This document shows positions 23,940 to 35,697 of a stretch of 64,000 nucleotides of DNA, piece after piece (the first letter of the stretch is position 1; every line of letters starts with the position of its first letter). The notes beneath the pieces were generated by a model, which was not told the DNA's origin, did no database searches, and saw only the letters and a program-made list of their open reading frames with translations. Origin of the DNA: Dendrobium chrysotoxum (lineage: Eukaryota; Streptophyta; Magnoliopsida; Asparagales; Orchidaceae); NCBI GenBank assembly GCA_019925795.1, contig CM034310.1:23208764-23272763 (forward strand). Reading direction: 5' to 3'. A program made the position numbers and the translations under genes.

Positions 23940-25060
23940 TATAATAAGATTTGATCCCCACATGATCAAGCTGTAAGTCTTAACATTCCCATCCTTTCTT
24001 TTCATTCTCTGTATTACTTTTGCCACATTAAAAAGATATTCAGGATCTCCATCATATCTTTGATATCTTCCTATTAAGCAACAATATATTCTTTTGGATT
24101 CAAAGAGGGTACAACAACAATGTCAAGAATGGATGAACAGTTTAAAGAATTAGCATCATGATAATAAAATATTTAAAGTCTATCAGAGAAGAAGAAGGAA
24201 GCAAATCTTTCAAAGATTGGGAGCACTACAACAACTGGCCGACTACAATACTTCGTGGTTCAATTTATTTCAGTATTAAACCAGTCCCAAACTCATTTTT
24301 AGTTCTTTTATTTTACTTGTATTGAACCAGCTGGTCTAACGCTTTATTAAACCCAAAATCGGTTTATGTAAACACTATAAATAGACCCTAAATCTTGTAA
24401 TTGAATTCAGGAAATAAGATTTCTATTTTCTCCCTTTTTTAATCTCTCTTCTTCCCCTTCTTCTTTCTTAAGAAGTCTACACCTACTCAAAAGGTTCCAT
24501 CCCCCTTCTTGATGTAGATCCAGAAGCATGACACTTTCCTACTACATTGATAAGACATTTCAACTTTTTTGCGTTTCACCACACGCAACCAAATTGTAAT
24601 TCATAATTTCAACTTCTCTACCATATTAAGGAAATGTTTAGATTTCTTAATCACACATGATTAAGTTGTAAGTCCCATTTTGATATCATCTCTACCATAT
24701 TGAGAAGATATTTGGGCTTAATTGATTTTACAAGATCAAGCTCTAAATTCCATTCTTTAGATGTATTACCTACTATATTGGGAGATGTCTATATTTTCTA
24801 TCTCTTCTCATCTTCACTATCACATTGAGAAGATATGTGGGCTTGATCCCACATGATTGAGCCGCTAGTTCCCCTCTTTGCATGTCTTCTCTACCAAATC
24901 GATGAGATATACATATTTGTCTCATCTTCTCTACCACTCTGATTTGACGTCCATATATTCTATATTGGTCTTATTTTCTCTACCAAATTGAGAAGATACT
25001 TGGGCATTCTCGATCCCACACGATTGACTTATAAGCCTCATTTCGAGTAAATACCTTTCT
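23940..25060. repeat. Degenerate tandem repeats (TCTACCAnATTGAGAAGATAT)
   Basis: Words of the form TCTACCATATTGAGAAGATATTTGGGCTTGATCCCACATGATTGAGC recur in degraded form every 90-130 bp (for example near 24620, 24690, 24770, 24820, 24890, 24980; the motif is split here over diverged copies). No coding content. Probably an LTR or untranslated region of an old retrotransposon. Confidence 0.5.
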
Positions 25061-25829
25061 TTCTTACCCATCAACTTTAGAGCCTAATTAGTCTTTTTAG
25101 GGTTGGCATGTATAACTGCATAGTACTATAAGTCCAGCTTGAATTTCTCCCTCATATGATAGTGGAGTATAATTTTCATCTGTTAGCCTAAGACTAGGTC
25201 CATAGCCTTGGTACACAAGGTTCCCTTGGATAAGGTAACCTATAGTTATTGGCAAGGATCCTCAAGTTGCCACGTGACAAAGTAGATTAAGGGCATTGAA
25301 CCTACTTGGTAGGGTATTCCTCACTATTCTACATCCGCTCAATCCTTTTCTGTAGACTGGTGCCACCACATGGAACTATATGTCCAATCTTGGGCATCTC
25401 CTTATAGCTAATGCGGAGTTATAATAAGTCCCTCTTTTACATCCATTTCAATACTTTTTAGTCTACCTTTCATGCTTCCCAGGACGTTTCACCCTTCATC
25501 TTTCATAGAGCTCTATATGATCCATTCTGACTTTGACCTGATCATATCTACACCAACCGATGCTAGCTGATTTGAACACAAGCATGAACTCCTTAATCTA
25601 GAGTGTTCTCAGATATGCTCAGGATGTATTTAATATTAGGAGTTTACTCCTTTGTAAGCTTTTGATTCCCAAAATTAAAATAAATCCTGTTTGAAGCTAC
25701 ATTTATTGGAGTGGAAATTTCTGGTATGAATACACTTAATTTGACTTCCGTTGATCCCTACAGGTCTATATAGTGTATTGATCAGCTATGGTTAGTCCTT
25801 TACTATAGCGCCACAGGTGTCTTTTGAAT
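25061..25829. other. Unassigned LTR-like intron DNA
   Basis: Mixed sequence with the same general look as 17450-18300. No coding motifs, no terminal repeats found. Confidence 0.25.
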
Positions 25830-26310
25830 CCCACAAATGCGATAGTTTTAATCTCTTGACTCCTTAAATATGATCCTAAATAATCTCTTAGTTGGATTAT
25901 TTTGAATATGATTTGAAGAGTCATGAGATTTTTTTAGTTTATATTTAAGATGTCAAGAAATTAAATTGGATATATAGATAGTTTGGATCTCAACTATCTA
26001 TTATGTTTAATTTAGTCCCTTGACTTTTTAAATATGATACAAAATAGTCACTTCATTGGATTATTTTAGATCAAATTTGAGGAGTCAAGAGATTATTTTA
26101 GATCATATTTAAGGAGTCGATAAATTAAATTGGACATATAGATAGTTGGGTCTTATCTATCTAACGTGTTTAATTTAATTTTTTAACTTCTTAAATATGA
26201 TCTAAAATAATCTCTCAATTGATTAATGATTATTTTGGAGTGAATTTGAGCAGTCAAGGGGTTACTTTAGATTATGTTTAAGGAGTCAAGAAATTAAATT
26301 AAACTTGATA
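25830..26310. repeat. Tandem array of about 160-bp palindromic units (three copies)
   Basis: Three successive units begin near 25845, 26005 and 26165 with TTTAAT...CTTGACT-CTTAAATATGAT. Each also contains the near reverse complement (GATCATATTTAAGGAGTC-GA-AAATTAAA). The block is therefore both tandem and self-complementary, and each unit could form a long imperfect hairpin. No coding capacity. Confidence 0.65.
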
Positions 26311-27098
26311 GTTTGTTTGGTATTAAAACGCCCACTGCCCCCCCTCTCTCTCTTTTCTCGTAAAATAGTTTAAGGGTTTTTTTAAAATTTTCTCTTTAAA
26401 ATAAGATAATCCTATGACTAACTAAGATACAAAACTGAAATAAAAATCCGGAACTTATCTAATGTTTTGGGAATTCTAGTAATATTGCTTGAGGACCAGC
26501 AGGATCAGATCAAGATGGCGAGTATTGACATTGGAGATGCTTCCTTTGTTTGCAACGCTACTTAATGCTTACATGCACAGAAGACTTCAGAAATACTTTA
26601 ATCTTCTTGGCATGGCATGATTCCATCAAGTATATACTAATATTGTTGATAAAAAAAAGGTAAATTGATCATTTGCTTTCTTCCTTCCATCTTTCTTTAG
26701 GCCACATGATGTTGTTAACTTTAAGCTAGTATTATACTTTATTGAACTGTTTAGCAAAGAATCATTCAGCTTTTAAGCAGAATTTTAAGGCTTTCTTTCT
26801 AATTTAGCCCATCTGTATTCCATCAGAATGGCCTCTAGTGGCACATAATATAATGTTAAGCTTTTAGGCTAAATTTTATATCTAATAAACTATGCAGATT
26901 GTTAAGCATCATTTAAATATAGATCTGGAATCTTATTCTTTCTGACATTCTACTCGTCAATTGTTTACTTGAACAAATTACTGGTGCTGACATACTGGCT
27001 ACATTATTCATTAATAACTATACTAACTATATAATAAGATTCCGTGTTGCTCTCTTGTTGATTCCATGGCTGACTCTTTTGTCCTTCTCCCTGAACAG
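26311..27098. other. End of the p23-2 giant intron
   Basis: Mostly unique-looking AT-rich DNA with no element ends recognised. The polypyrimidine tract TCCTTCTCCCTG precedes the acceptor at 27097-27098. Confidence 0.35.
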
Positions 27099-27760
27099 CT
27101 GATTGGCCGGCTTCTGATGATGATGATGGTGATGAGGTGTGATTGTTCTTCCACTGTCTACTTATTTATCATATACTGTACTTCTTTTTTGATCCTGTTA
27201 CATATAACCTGACCATTTTAAATGGCCTAATCCAGGGAGATGAAAGCGACGACGAAGATGGATTACTCTGTAAGTTTATTTCTGCTTCCTAATTCTTGCT
27301 TATCCGCTTGTCAAATCAAACTAAGGTTTAGTTTGAGACGGCTATCTTACAAAATTTTTGTTAAAAAAAGCTGTTTTAAGAAGCAGTAAGAAAGCTGTCC
27401 CAAACGAAGCCTAAACTTATTTTAGTGACTGTTTAATGCAATGAATTTTGCTTGATGTTATCTTAACAATTTAATATTATCTAAAATGATCAACCATAAT
27501 TTTGACCTTTTCTTTAGTAATTTATTTTAGCCGGTAGATGGTTTGAGATGTCGGTGTCGGTAACGACATTCACGCGTCATCAAAATACAACATGAATGTT
27601 ATTTTTGAAACTGTTTTTTTAGGATGTTTATGAATCAAATAATTATTTTTTATTAATAATATATGAATTTATTAAAATACCTTAACTTTTATTCTCTTTT
27701 ATGAGTGGTTCTTGTCTGTTTGCAGATCTACCAGACTTGGAAAAGGCTAGAGGGAAATAG
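27099..27760 (+). CDS. p23-2: p23-2 type HSP90 co-chaperone, last three exons
   Basis: Three short exons complete the gene: 27099-27136 (SDWPASDDDDGDE), 27236-27269 (GDESDDEDGLL plus one base) and 27726-27760 (ending LPDLEKARGK and stop TAG). Introns start GTGTGA (27137), a weak donor, and GTAAGT (27270), and end CCAG and GCAG. The phases fit throughout. The product has the acidic tail and the DGLLYLPDLEKAR terminus characteristic of plant p23-2; in p23 proteins the acidic tail contributes to client chaperoning. A Tourist-like MITE sits in the last intron. The downstream sequence is presumably 3'UTR; no polyadenylation site was fixed. Confidence 0.92.
27325..27411. mobile_element. Tourist-like MITE in the last p23-2 intron (87 bp)
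   Basis: The ends GGTTTAGTTTGAGACGGCT and AAGCTGTCCCAAACGAAGCC are inverted repeats, flanked by TAA at 27322-27324 and 27412-27414. The terminus and 3-bp TAA/TTA duplication fit PIF/Harbinger (Tourist) MITEs. Same family as 42863, 46786 and 47382. Confidence 0.8.
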
Positions 27761-29997
27761 AGAGACATCCAATGGTTGTTGGTCCTGTGCCAGAGGCCAT
27801 AGGTTAGTTTGGCACTGTTAGTTTGTTAGCTGCTTAGCAGAACAAAATCTAAGGCAATCCTTTATAGTAAATATATCTCATGAAACCTTGCAGTTTTTTG
27901 TTGACAAAGCACCAATGACCAACTCTTTGAATGCAAGTTTTTATTCAAATTTATGGCTATCAGGTTTTGATCTGCAATTTCATGTGAAGGTTTTTCTTTT
28001 GCATGCTCTGTTTTTTTTTTTTAAATAATTTTAGTTTATTTAAGAATTCATTATTTTATTTGTGGAGTAATCAATGGTCGTTCTTGCAACAAAAATGTAA
28101 TTTTTTTTTGCTTATTTCTTTGCAAAGTAAATGATATCCAGGCTTAGAATGTAATTTAACAAAATGTTGACCAAGCCCCAAAATTTTATTTTGCTCCCAT
28201 TTGCCTTGTTTTTTCATCTTGCATGTTAACAAACCCTTGTGATGCTATGGACTTCTTCGGTTAGCTAAAACATTTTTTATTAGATAAAAATTATTGGGGG
28301 GATTTACATAAATTTATGAATTTATATATTAAATATCCAAATTATTATTTTTATTTATATAACATTTAAATAATTAATTCATATTAGAAATATAATTAAT
28401 TCATATTAGAAATATAATTAATTTATTTAAAGAAAAATATATTGATGCTTTAGACAATATATATATATATATTGGGATTAGATATATAAATACATAAGAA
28501 AAAATATATTAGAATATTTTGATATATTTTATATTAAAAAGGTGCTATTTTCTATTTCACCTATTACTAATTATTTATTAATATAATTAAATTATAAGAT
28601 TATACAATTATTTTAAAAGGGTAAATATAATTAAGCTATTAAACAATACACTTAAATCTAATATATATATTTATATATATTATATTTATGAATGTTTAAT
28701 AATTTAATTATATTATCTAATATTTTAGTTAAATCTAAGAAGATAAAATGTATCATAATATTCACCACAACTCCTATTAATATAAAATCATTGAACTTTT
28801 TTATCAGAATGAAATCATCCTTATAAAGATCAACATTCAAAATATTACAAAAGTAGTAAGCAAAAAAAAAAAAAACAAGCAGTATAAAACAATTAAAGTA
28901 TTAAACAATCCTCACTTGAAAATTGTAGGCTATTTGGTGTACAAAAATTAGTTAACAGTGTGAATCTTATGATAAGCCAACTTGATTTCTCAAACTCACA
29001 AAAACATTATATACGCTCTAAATTGGTAGTCAAAATTTTCAACCAATAGACTAAGCTGAGCTGCATATAAAAAAAAAATTGTGTTAAGTTATGATATGTT
29101 GTTAATAGTGCTCTTAGACTTTTATTAAATTGAATATAGTTTATGATCTCATATGATTTTTAATATAGATTTAAGAGTTTTAAAGCCCATCATGATAGGT
29201 TTTATAAAGTACGCAGCTCATTTTGATGTGTTTGTTGGTAGCTTTGATTACCAACCGGGAGATCTTGGATTCGAAATTTATATATGTGATGTGTGTGTGT
29301 GAGTTTGCCTTTAATTAACTCAAGTCGGAGAAAATTATTAAAATTTAGTCTTCATTTGGGATAGCTTTTTTACTTTAAGATCATGAATTCAAACAACATG
29401 CTTTAAGATTTATCGCTTATTATTATTTTTAAACTAATTTTGAGAATAAATTACTTCATACAATTATATTTATAAAATTGGTAGATTGAGGATTTGTACA
29501 TTGATCTAGATTGGTCTAGGTGAGTCTGGTATTATCCGAACGATTTTAGTAGATTGGTTTTTTTGACTCGGCCACTTAATTTTCATTGTGATCCGCTAAA
29601 TCCGACTTGAATCCGATCTGGATAATATTTTGATGTACATATAAAACTAATAGAATAAATTTGAAGAACTAGCATAGAAAAAGTGGGAGATTCATCTGAT
29701 TATGATCACAAGAAATAGTATAACCTCTTTGATTGAATGCAGAGCTATTTTGACAAACAAATGGCACAATGAGATAACCTAATCTTAGCAACTCAATTAC
29801 TGGAAATTACTTTATTTTCCAAGAAGATAATATGCGACCAAAGTAAATTTCTAATTTGCACTAAAAGTAAACCTTTGATCATTGGGATTTAAATTTTAAG
29901 GTTGATAGATAAATTTGTAATATATCTATAGCTCTTAGCAGAGCACGAGAAGTCTTTGAGCAGTTGAAGGGTGCCTATAACTACTGGTAGAATAAAA

Positions 29998-30002
<5 letters not shown>
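27761..30002. other. Intergenic DNA downstream of p23-2
   Basis: 27761 to about 27900 is probably the p23-2 3'UTR. 28270-28720 is AT-rich low complexity with (TA)n. A single MITE-like end (CTTCATTTGGGATAGCTTTTTT) lies near 29350 without its partner close by. No gene recognised. Confidence 0.4.

Positions 30003-30048
<46 letters not shown>
30003..30048. repeat. (AG)n microsatellite
   Basis: About 23 uninterrupted AG dinucleotides, intergenic. Confidence 0.97.
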
Positions 30049-30050
<2 letters not shown>

Positions 30051-30495
30051 ATAATTCAAAGAGATTTCACATCTTTATTCTTTGATGCCCTGATATCTTA
30101 AGGAGGCATACTTATAGCCAACGAGAAAAATCTAAAGACCACTAATAATTACATAGCTATATAATCAATTCATGTTTCATTTAGGATAATTTTCTTATTA
30201 TTTTTTAAAGCAGCTTTATAGTTATTGCGAGCTAGAATATAAGCGGCGATAGAGTTAGAATTTTTCGCCTCTGTGTTGTATGGATATTCAGCACACAAAT
30301 AAAAAACACAAGATTTTTTATGTAAAAAACTCTGGAAAAGGGAAAAACCACAGGCTCACGTCCAGTTGAAATGATTTCACTAGTGTTTGAATAGATTACA
30401 ACTGACTGATTCTTCATATTGAGGACGATCAGATTACAACAATCAATCGTCGGGTTGAAATCTAGTGACGAGCAGAGATCAGACAAAAATATGGT

Positions 30496-30720
30496 GACGT
30501 TCGGCGGTCGGGAGAAAATCCGACGTCAGTTGGCGGTCGGGCGGAAGACCGACGTCAGTAGGTGGTCGGGCGAAAGTCCGGCGTCAGTCGATGACTGGGC
30601 ATAAGTCTGGCATCAATCGGTGACTGGACAGAAGTCCGATGTTAGTCGGCGACCGGGCGGAAGTCTGGTGACAGTCGGTGGCCGAGTGGAAGTCCAACGG
30701 TGGTCGAGAAGTCTGGTGGC
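30496..30720. repeat. 29-bp minisatellite, seven units plus a partial
   Basis: Seven successive 29-bp units (consensus GTCAGTCGGTGGTCGGGCGG then AAGTCCGGC) start at 30496, 30525, 30554, 30583, 30612, 30641 and 30670, and a partial unit continues to about 30720. The units vary at several sites and there are no spacers, so this is a tandem minisatellite. The surrounding 30230-31250 looks like LTR or untranslated retrotransposon DNA, but no LTR ends were found. Confidence 0.9.
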
Positions 30721-31558
30721 AAGAGAACTTTAGTTTCTATCTCTTCCTCTCTACCTTCCATGAGTCCCCTTCCATGAGGAATGATAGTCTGTTTATAGTT
30801 TTCTGAAAATGGTATGGCCAATAAATAGGAGGGAGATCAAGGGTAAGTTGGGAGTGGTTTGAATGGACGGCCGATGTTGATTCCCTTGATAGTAGACCGT
30901 TTATTGGATATTTGAATGTATTAATGATATCAGAATTTGATGATCTCGTGCTCGTTGGATTTGTCTTGTCGAGCCGCTCGATTCTACTATAAGCATGTCA
31001 CATTTGGAAATCGTTTGGTCATCCAATTTATGATTTGAACTTTTCAAATGCTCTTTGGGTCTTCGATTTGGACTCATTTGGGCTCGGATTGAGTCGAATT
31101 TGGTGTCATTGGGTTCGTATTTTCGAGACGTTCAGTTCGACTATGAGTTTGCTGAAGTCGGAGTTTGGATGGTCCCTAATTTAATTTCGAAAGTTTCCAA
31201 CTTGATTTTGCCTCGAGATTCGTGCTCTATCAAGATAAATTTTTGATGATATATCAATAGTATAATAATTTATAGTTTAGAAACTTTTTGTATTTAAAAT
31301 CTACTTTAAAATCAGAAAAATGCTGTCCCAAACCAGGCCTTAATAACTAAATATATAATAATCCACGAACAATGCTTTGGCCATCCACACAGATGCATAT
31401 TGCATGAAATATTTCATTCTCTTTCATCAATGATTATCGGCTTCATGAAGAATAAAAGTTACAGATGAAATATCTATTTTAAGATACTAAGCGATAAACT
31501 TATGTGTTCGCTATAATCAAAGTCGAAAAGACTATGTGTTACCCCAACCACATCATTG
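30721..31558. other. Unassigned intergenic DNA with a MITE end
   Basis: No gene. The sequence AAAATGCTGTCCCAAACCAG near 31318-31338, followed by GCCTTA, is the right end of a MITE-like element; its left end was not identified nearby. Confidence 0.35.
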
Positions 31559-31574
31559 AAGTGATTGAAATATA

Positions 31575-31812
31575 CCCACCGAGGTTTAGGGCGGTTGGTG
31601 GGAGAGCACGATTGGGAACCCCCCATCCCGGGTACGAATCCACCCCACTACGGCCGCGCCTCTTAGGTGGGGACCAATAAAGTGTTTGCCCTGGGGTTTC
31701 TGGTGTGGGTGCCACCATTAGGTCGACCGAGAAGATTAGTGGGCATAGCCAAGCGCCTTACAAGCTGAGGTGGCAGCGGGCCGATACTCCCCGTTCCCAA
31801 AAAAAAAAAAAA
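31575..31812 (+). mobile_element. tRNA-derived SINE with poly(A) and target duplication
   Basis: About 240 bp begins ACCCACCGAGGTTTAGGG. It contains a box A-like TTGGTGGGAGAGC near 31596 and a box B-like GGGTACGAATCC near 31630, the internal RNA polymerase III promoter layout of tRNA-derived SINEs. It ends with a run of about 15 A. Flanking direct repeats AAGTGATTGAAATAT (31559-31573) and AAGTGATTGAGATAT (31813-31827) differ at one base. The element is non-coding and depends on LINE machinery; the - strand open frame across it is by chance. Confidence 0.9.
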
Positions 31813-31827
31813 AGTGATTGAGATATG

Positions 31828-32815
31828 AGCTACGAAGCAACACACTTCCCATTGTGATCTTCAATGTGAATTGTCTCAACTTTCACATACATTACTAATA
31901 CATATGAGCTAGACCCCAATAATACCATATGAAAAAGTTCATCATATGTTTTGTGTGTCACCAATAAGTTAAATTGTGATTTCACGTCGCTTTCCCTTTT
32001 TGCAATAATAATATGTTATTTTGTCTGCTTAAGTTCAGCGGGCAATCGACCGAAGGTAAGGCAGCAATCACTATTAAGAGAATGTATTGTTGAGGTGCAC
32101 AATAGTAGGGGATTGAAAGGGAGGAAATTAAACTAAAGAACCTAAAGGTGAAATATGAGATGGAAAAAAAGGGAAAACAAGTGTGTTGGGCATCAAAACA
32201 AACTCCGAGACTAGAGCGCTACTCACCTGAACTCTCATTAACGTCGCTATCTCTTATGATCGCATCGTCACCATTCACATTTACTGTTTCTTCAACCTGC
32301 TGCCTTTAACCTCTGAGCTATTTCTCTCCCTTGAATTTAATGTCACCAACTTTCTTTCTTTTTTTTCTCTTTCCTTATGAATAGATAGATTTGGTTATAA
32401 AATTTTTTTTAAGAAGCACAAGTAGTAAAGATTTATAAAAATAAAATGATAATGTAACTTTTTTGTGTGTTTATATGTATTTCTAATGATCAATATTATT
32501 TTATTATAGTTTTATTTACATAAATTTCATATGAATTAACTGTCTTAAATCTTGACTTGTATTACTAAATAATTTTTCAAGATTTACTAACCTTTAAAAT
32601 ATTTTTTTTGCTAAAATTTTCTGAATTTTAATTTAATAAATTGATTTACATAACTTATTAAATCCAAACAGCTCCTAAAAGTGCTTCCCCTTGCTCTGGA
32701 TGTGGATCTCTTGTCCACCCATCATCTCTATGCCATATTAACCCTCAGCCAAAAGGATCAGCTCCCATGCAGCCCTGTGGGCGGAGTACTAGTCCGGTCT
32801 ACTCTTCTCGTCTCC
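31828..32815. other. Unassigned intergenic DNA
   Basis: AT-rich with a short GC-richer patch at about 32685-32815. No coding or mobile-element signature seen. Confidence 0.3.
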
Positions 32816-32820
32816 CTCCC

Positions 32821-34610
32821 TGTAACATCCCATGATCTAAGTGAAAGAATATATTTTGATTCTCTTTTTTTTTTCAATCATTTATCAACCAGATCAATAT
32901 AGACATCCAGAGTTGATTAATTGCATTAAAGAAAATAAATAAAATACGAAAAATATAATTTACATTATTATAGTTAATCCTTGCAATCCACAACTAGCGT
33001 CTAGAAGAATATAACTGGCTACAAAAATACATGAACCAAAGGCTAACGTAAAAACTATACTAGCATCAGTATAAAGTTTCAAGCAGCAGACTCTTTACCT
33101 GAAATCATTTAAAATCATATATAATGAGCTAAAAGCCTAATATGTCACCAAAACTTATAACTGAATTCAAAGCACGGTAAAAGAGTAATATGCTTGTTAA
33201 GGATCAAATCATAGGAGTAGCAGTCAAAAATCATATAAGAGTGTATCTATACTATCCAGGTATCTATACCACGTGCTTAGTAGTAAAAATAATGTCTAAA
33301 AATATGCATTTCAGTAGTCACACCAAATAAGTAAGAAGTCCTGACTATCACGGTGTTTTTCAGTATTAGTATCAGTGTTAGTAAACCGTTGGCTCGGTAA
33401 AAAGAGTCATCACTCTTTGCCCGTCGGCGCAGTAATAATCCCCTTATAACTCCCAATCAGTGTATCACGTGAATTAGTATAGGATAACACCAAACTACAG
33501 TATTTAAAGGAAAGTCCGTCGGCCCACCATCCTGTACAAGTCAATCAATCTCCAACCAACGGGTCAACTAGTCTTTATTTGTCTTTTACACACACAGTAT
33601 CATCACAATAATATTACTCAATCCAATCATATATTCACACTCATTTTAATGCATTATAGCAAATAATGCATAATTAAGCTTAATTAAGAAGATATCAAAA
33701 TGTCATATCAGTAGACAACAAAGTATCCTATTAGGCAAAAAATCATATTTTTAGAAATTACCAAATTACAAGGGATTATGTAAAACGACGTTTTAAGACT
33801 TTTATTATACTGCACCATTATTTTTAGACGTCAAAATAAATTTCTGAGTAGATAAAAATTACTGTATTTTCAAAATCACCCGGTGAAATATCTCAAATAA
33901 ATATTCAAATGCTCATAATCATGATCTCTATAACATACAAAAAATTATGTGGTAAAAGTTTTGCCAATACAAAGTTATTCATGTTTTTTGGTAACGAAAA
34001 CACAAATTTGAACAAAAAAATATCAAAAACACAAAATCTTTGAAATCAGAAATAGGGTATGAATTCCTTATAGCAAGACGAACAATTATCCAAACTAGTT
34101 TGACGGACGAAAATCGCACCACAGTCTCCAAAACCAAGACTTTCTTTTCTCTCTCCTCTCTTTCTCTCAAATTCCTCTCACGCCAACTCTCTGTTAGCCG
34201 AAAGCTTAGGAGATGAAATGGATTTTAATAAACAAAACTAAGTGGCTTAAGATATTTTTGATAAAATAATATTTTAATATTATATAATTTATTTAATTAA
34301 TTTCTTTAATAAAATTTCAATAAATCATTTTAAGGCTTTAAAAATTACAGAAAAATATTCATAAAATAAATCATATTATTTAGAAAGCATTGGTGAAATT
34401 AGTTTGCAAAATAGACACCCGATGATTCCAAAATCCTCACTTGTACTGACATGTACAAATTCCTTAAGGATTTTCATCGGTGTCCAAGAATTATGAATAA
34501 ATTCGTGCAAGTAAAATACCAAAATTAAAATACTATGGAGAAGACAACTTGCGATTTGGAGTTATAATGACTTTAAAAAAAATGGCAAAATCAAAATTCG
34601 GTCTATTACA
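32821..34610. mobile_element. Solo LTR (about 1.8 kb)
   Basis: Begins TGTAACATCCC and ends GGTCTATTACA, flanked by a perfect 5-bp duplication CTCCC at 32816-32820 and 34611-34615. No internal domain or partner LTR is present. Its termini resemble those of the solo LTR at 169-2063 (TGTAACA...TTACA), but the interiors do not obviously match, so they are probably different families of one broader group. Confidence 0.8.
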
Positions 34611-34625
34611 CTCCCCACCATAGAT

Positions 34626-34641
34626 CCCCCCCCCCCCCCCC
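34626..34641. repeat. Poly(C) run of 16 at the L1 5' boundary
   Basis: Sixteen C in a row directly at the outer end of the inverted L1 segment. It may be untemplated sequence made at integration or an assembly artefact. Confidence 0.9.
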
Positions 34642-34844
34642 TTAACCCATAATTTCAGAGGCCAAAACAATGTGATCGGTGGAAACTCTCTTCTGAATAA
34701 ACCCCGCTTGGCTTTTATGTATAATGAATGGCATGATATCCTTAATACGATTAGCTAAAATTTTAGCAATAATCTTATAGAACACATTGCAAAGGGATAT
34801 GGGACGATAATCCGATATGTTGGAAGCATGAGGGCCTTTAGGGA

Positions 34845-35261
34845 TTAGGGCAATGGTAGTGGCTTTGGTACATTTAGGGAGTTGGCTCGTGCTAAAAAAA
34901 TTTTAATTGCCTTGCAAACTTGCACGTCAATGATATCCCAGGAAGCCTTATAGAACTCAAAAGTGAATCCATCAGGCCCAGGGGCAGAGGAGGAGGGCCC
35001 AACAAAAACAACTGCCCTAATTTCTTGATCAGACACCGGGGAAGTAATAAAAGCAGTAAGGTGTGTGGGAATAGTATTACCAATTGGTATGGAGTGGGGA
35101 AGAGGAATAAGGGGTCTAGGGGAGTTGTAAAGCTTTTGAAAATAAAGAATAACAGCTTTGGCAATATCAGCTCTAGATGAAAAATGCCCCTCATCCGTGG
35201 TTAGCTCCTTGATATAGCTAGAGTTGTTTCTAGTCTTAATTCTAGCATAAAGAAACCCCAC
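34845..35261 (-). pseudogene. L1 RT N-terminal fragment (inverted part)
   Basis: An open stretch with the L1 linker (LYARIKTRNN, EGHFSSRADI) and the first RT motifs (APGPDGFTFEFYKASWD). It runs opposite to the 3' half of the same element. It is truncated by a frame break near 34845, after which - strand similarity continues in another frame to about 34660. Confidence 0.8.
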
Positions 35262-35697
35262 ATCGCCTTCCCCCTTAGAGAGCCAATTGGCTTTTGCTCT
35301 TTGAATCAGCCACGAACTCCAAGCCCCATGAAGATAAGAGAGAGAGAGAGGAGTTGATCTCCTTTAAGGTAGAGTTGAGGGCCAGGTTGAGAGGGTTACT
35401 TTGAATTTGAAGCAAACAATAATTTTAAAGGTCTTGGAGATGGAGAGCAGAAATCCTATTAGAGAGAAAGGTGGAGTTGGCCCATTGCTTTTGTTTAATA
35501 AAATTCTTGAGCTTGTGAATTTTTGAATAGAAATCAGCAATAGGGCTACCCAAGCAGTGGAAAGAAAATGTTGTGATTAAAACATCCCAAAAGCCATTCA
35601 TTTTAGTCCAGTAGTTCTTAAATTGAAACCTGCCGAACTTAGGAGCAGGCTCACCCGAGAAAAGCACTAGAGGAGAATGGTCCGAGCAAAAGAGTGA

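Larger units (their letters stand above)
4052..27098 (+). other. p23-2: Giant intron (23 kb) of the p23-2 gene
   Basis: The donor GTAAGT at 4052 and acceptor CTGAACAG at 27091-27098 delimit 23,047 bp. Joining across them keeps frame (phase 1) and gives a continuous acidic p23 tail. The intron contains at least four RTE LINE pieces, two hAT-type elements, long LTR-like repetitive sequence, several microsatellites and a tandem palindromic array. That it is one intron rests on frame continuity and homology; a second gene copy or an assembly join is less likely but not excluded. Confidence 0.75.

Noticed and set aside
27099..27760. A separate second p23 gene unrelated to the 3892 exon
   Set aside because: The exons supply exactly the missing C-terminal tail in the correct phase and no second CS-domain exon is seen nearby; one gene is the simpler reading.
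30496..30720. CRISPR-like array of 29-bp units
   Set aside because: The units are directly adjacent with no unique spacers, vary among themselves, and lie in a plant nuclear context; it is a minisatellite.
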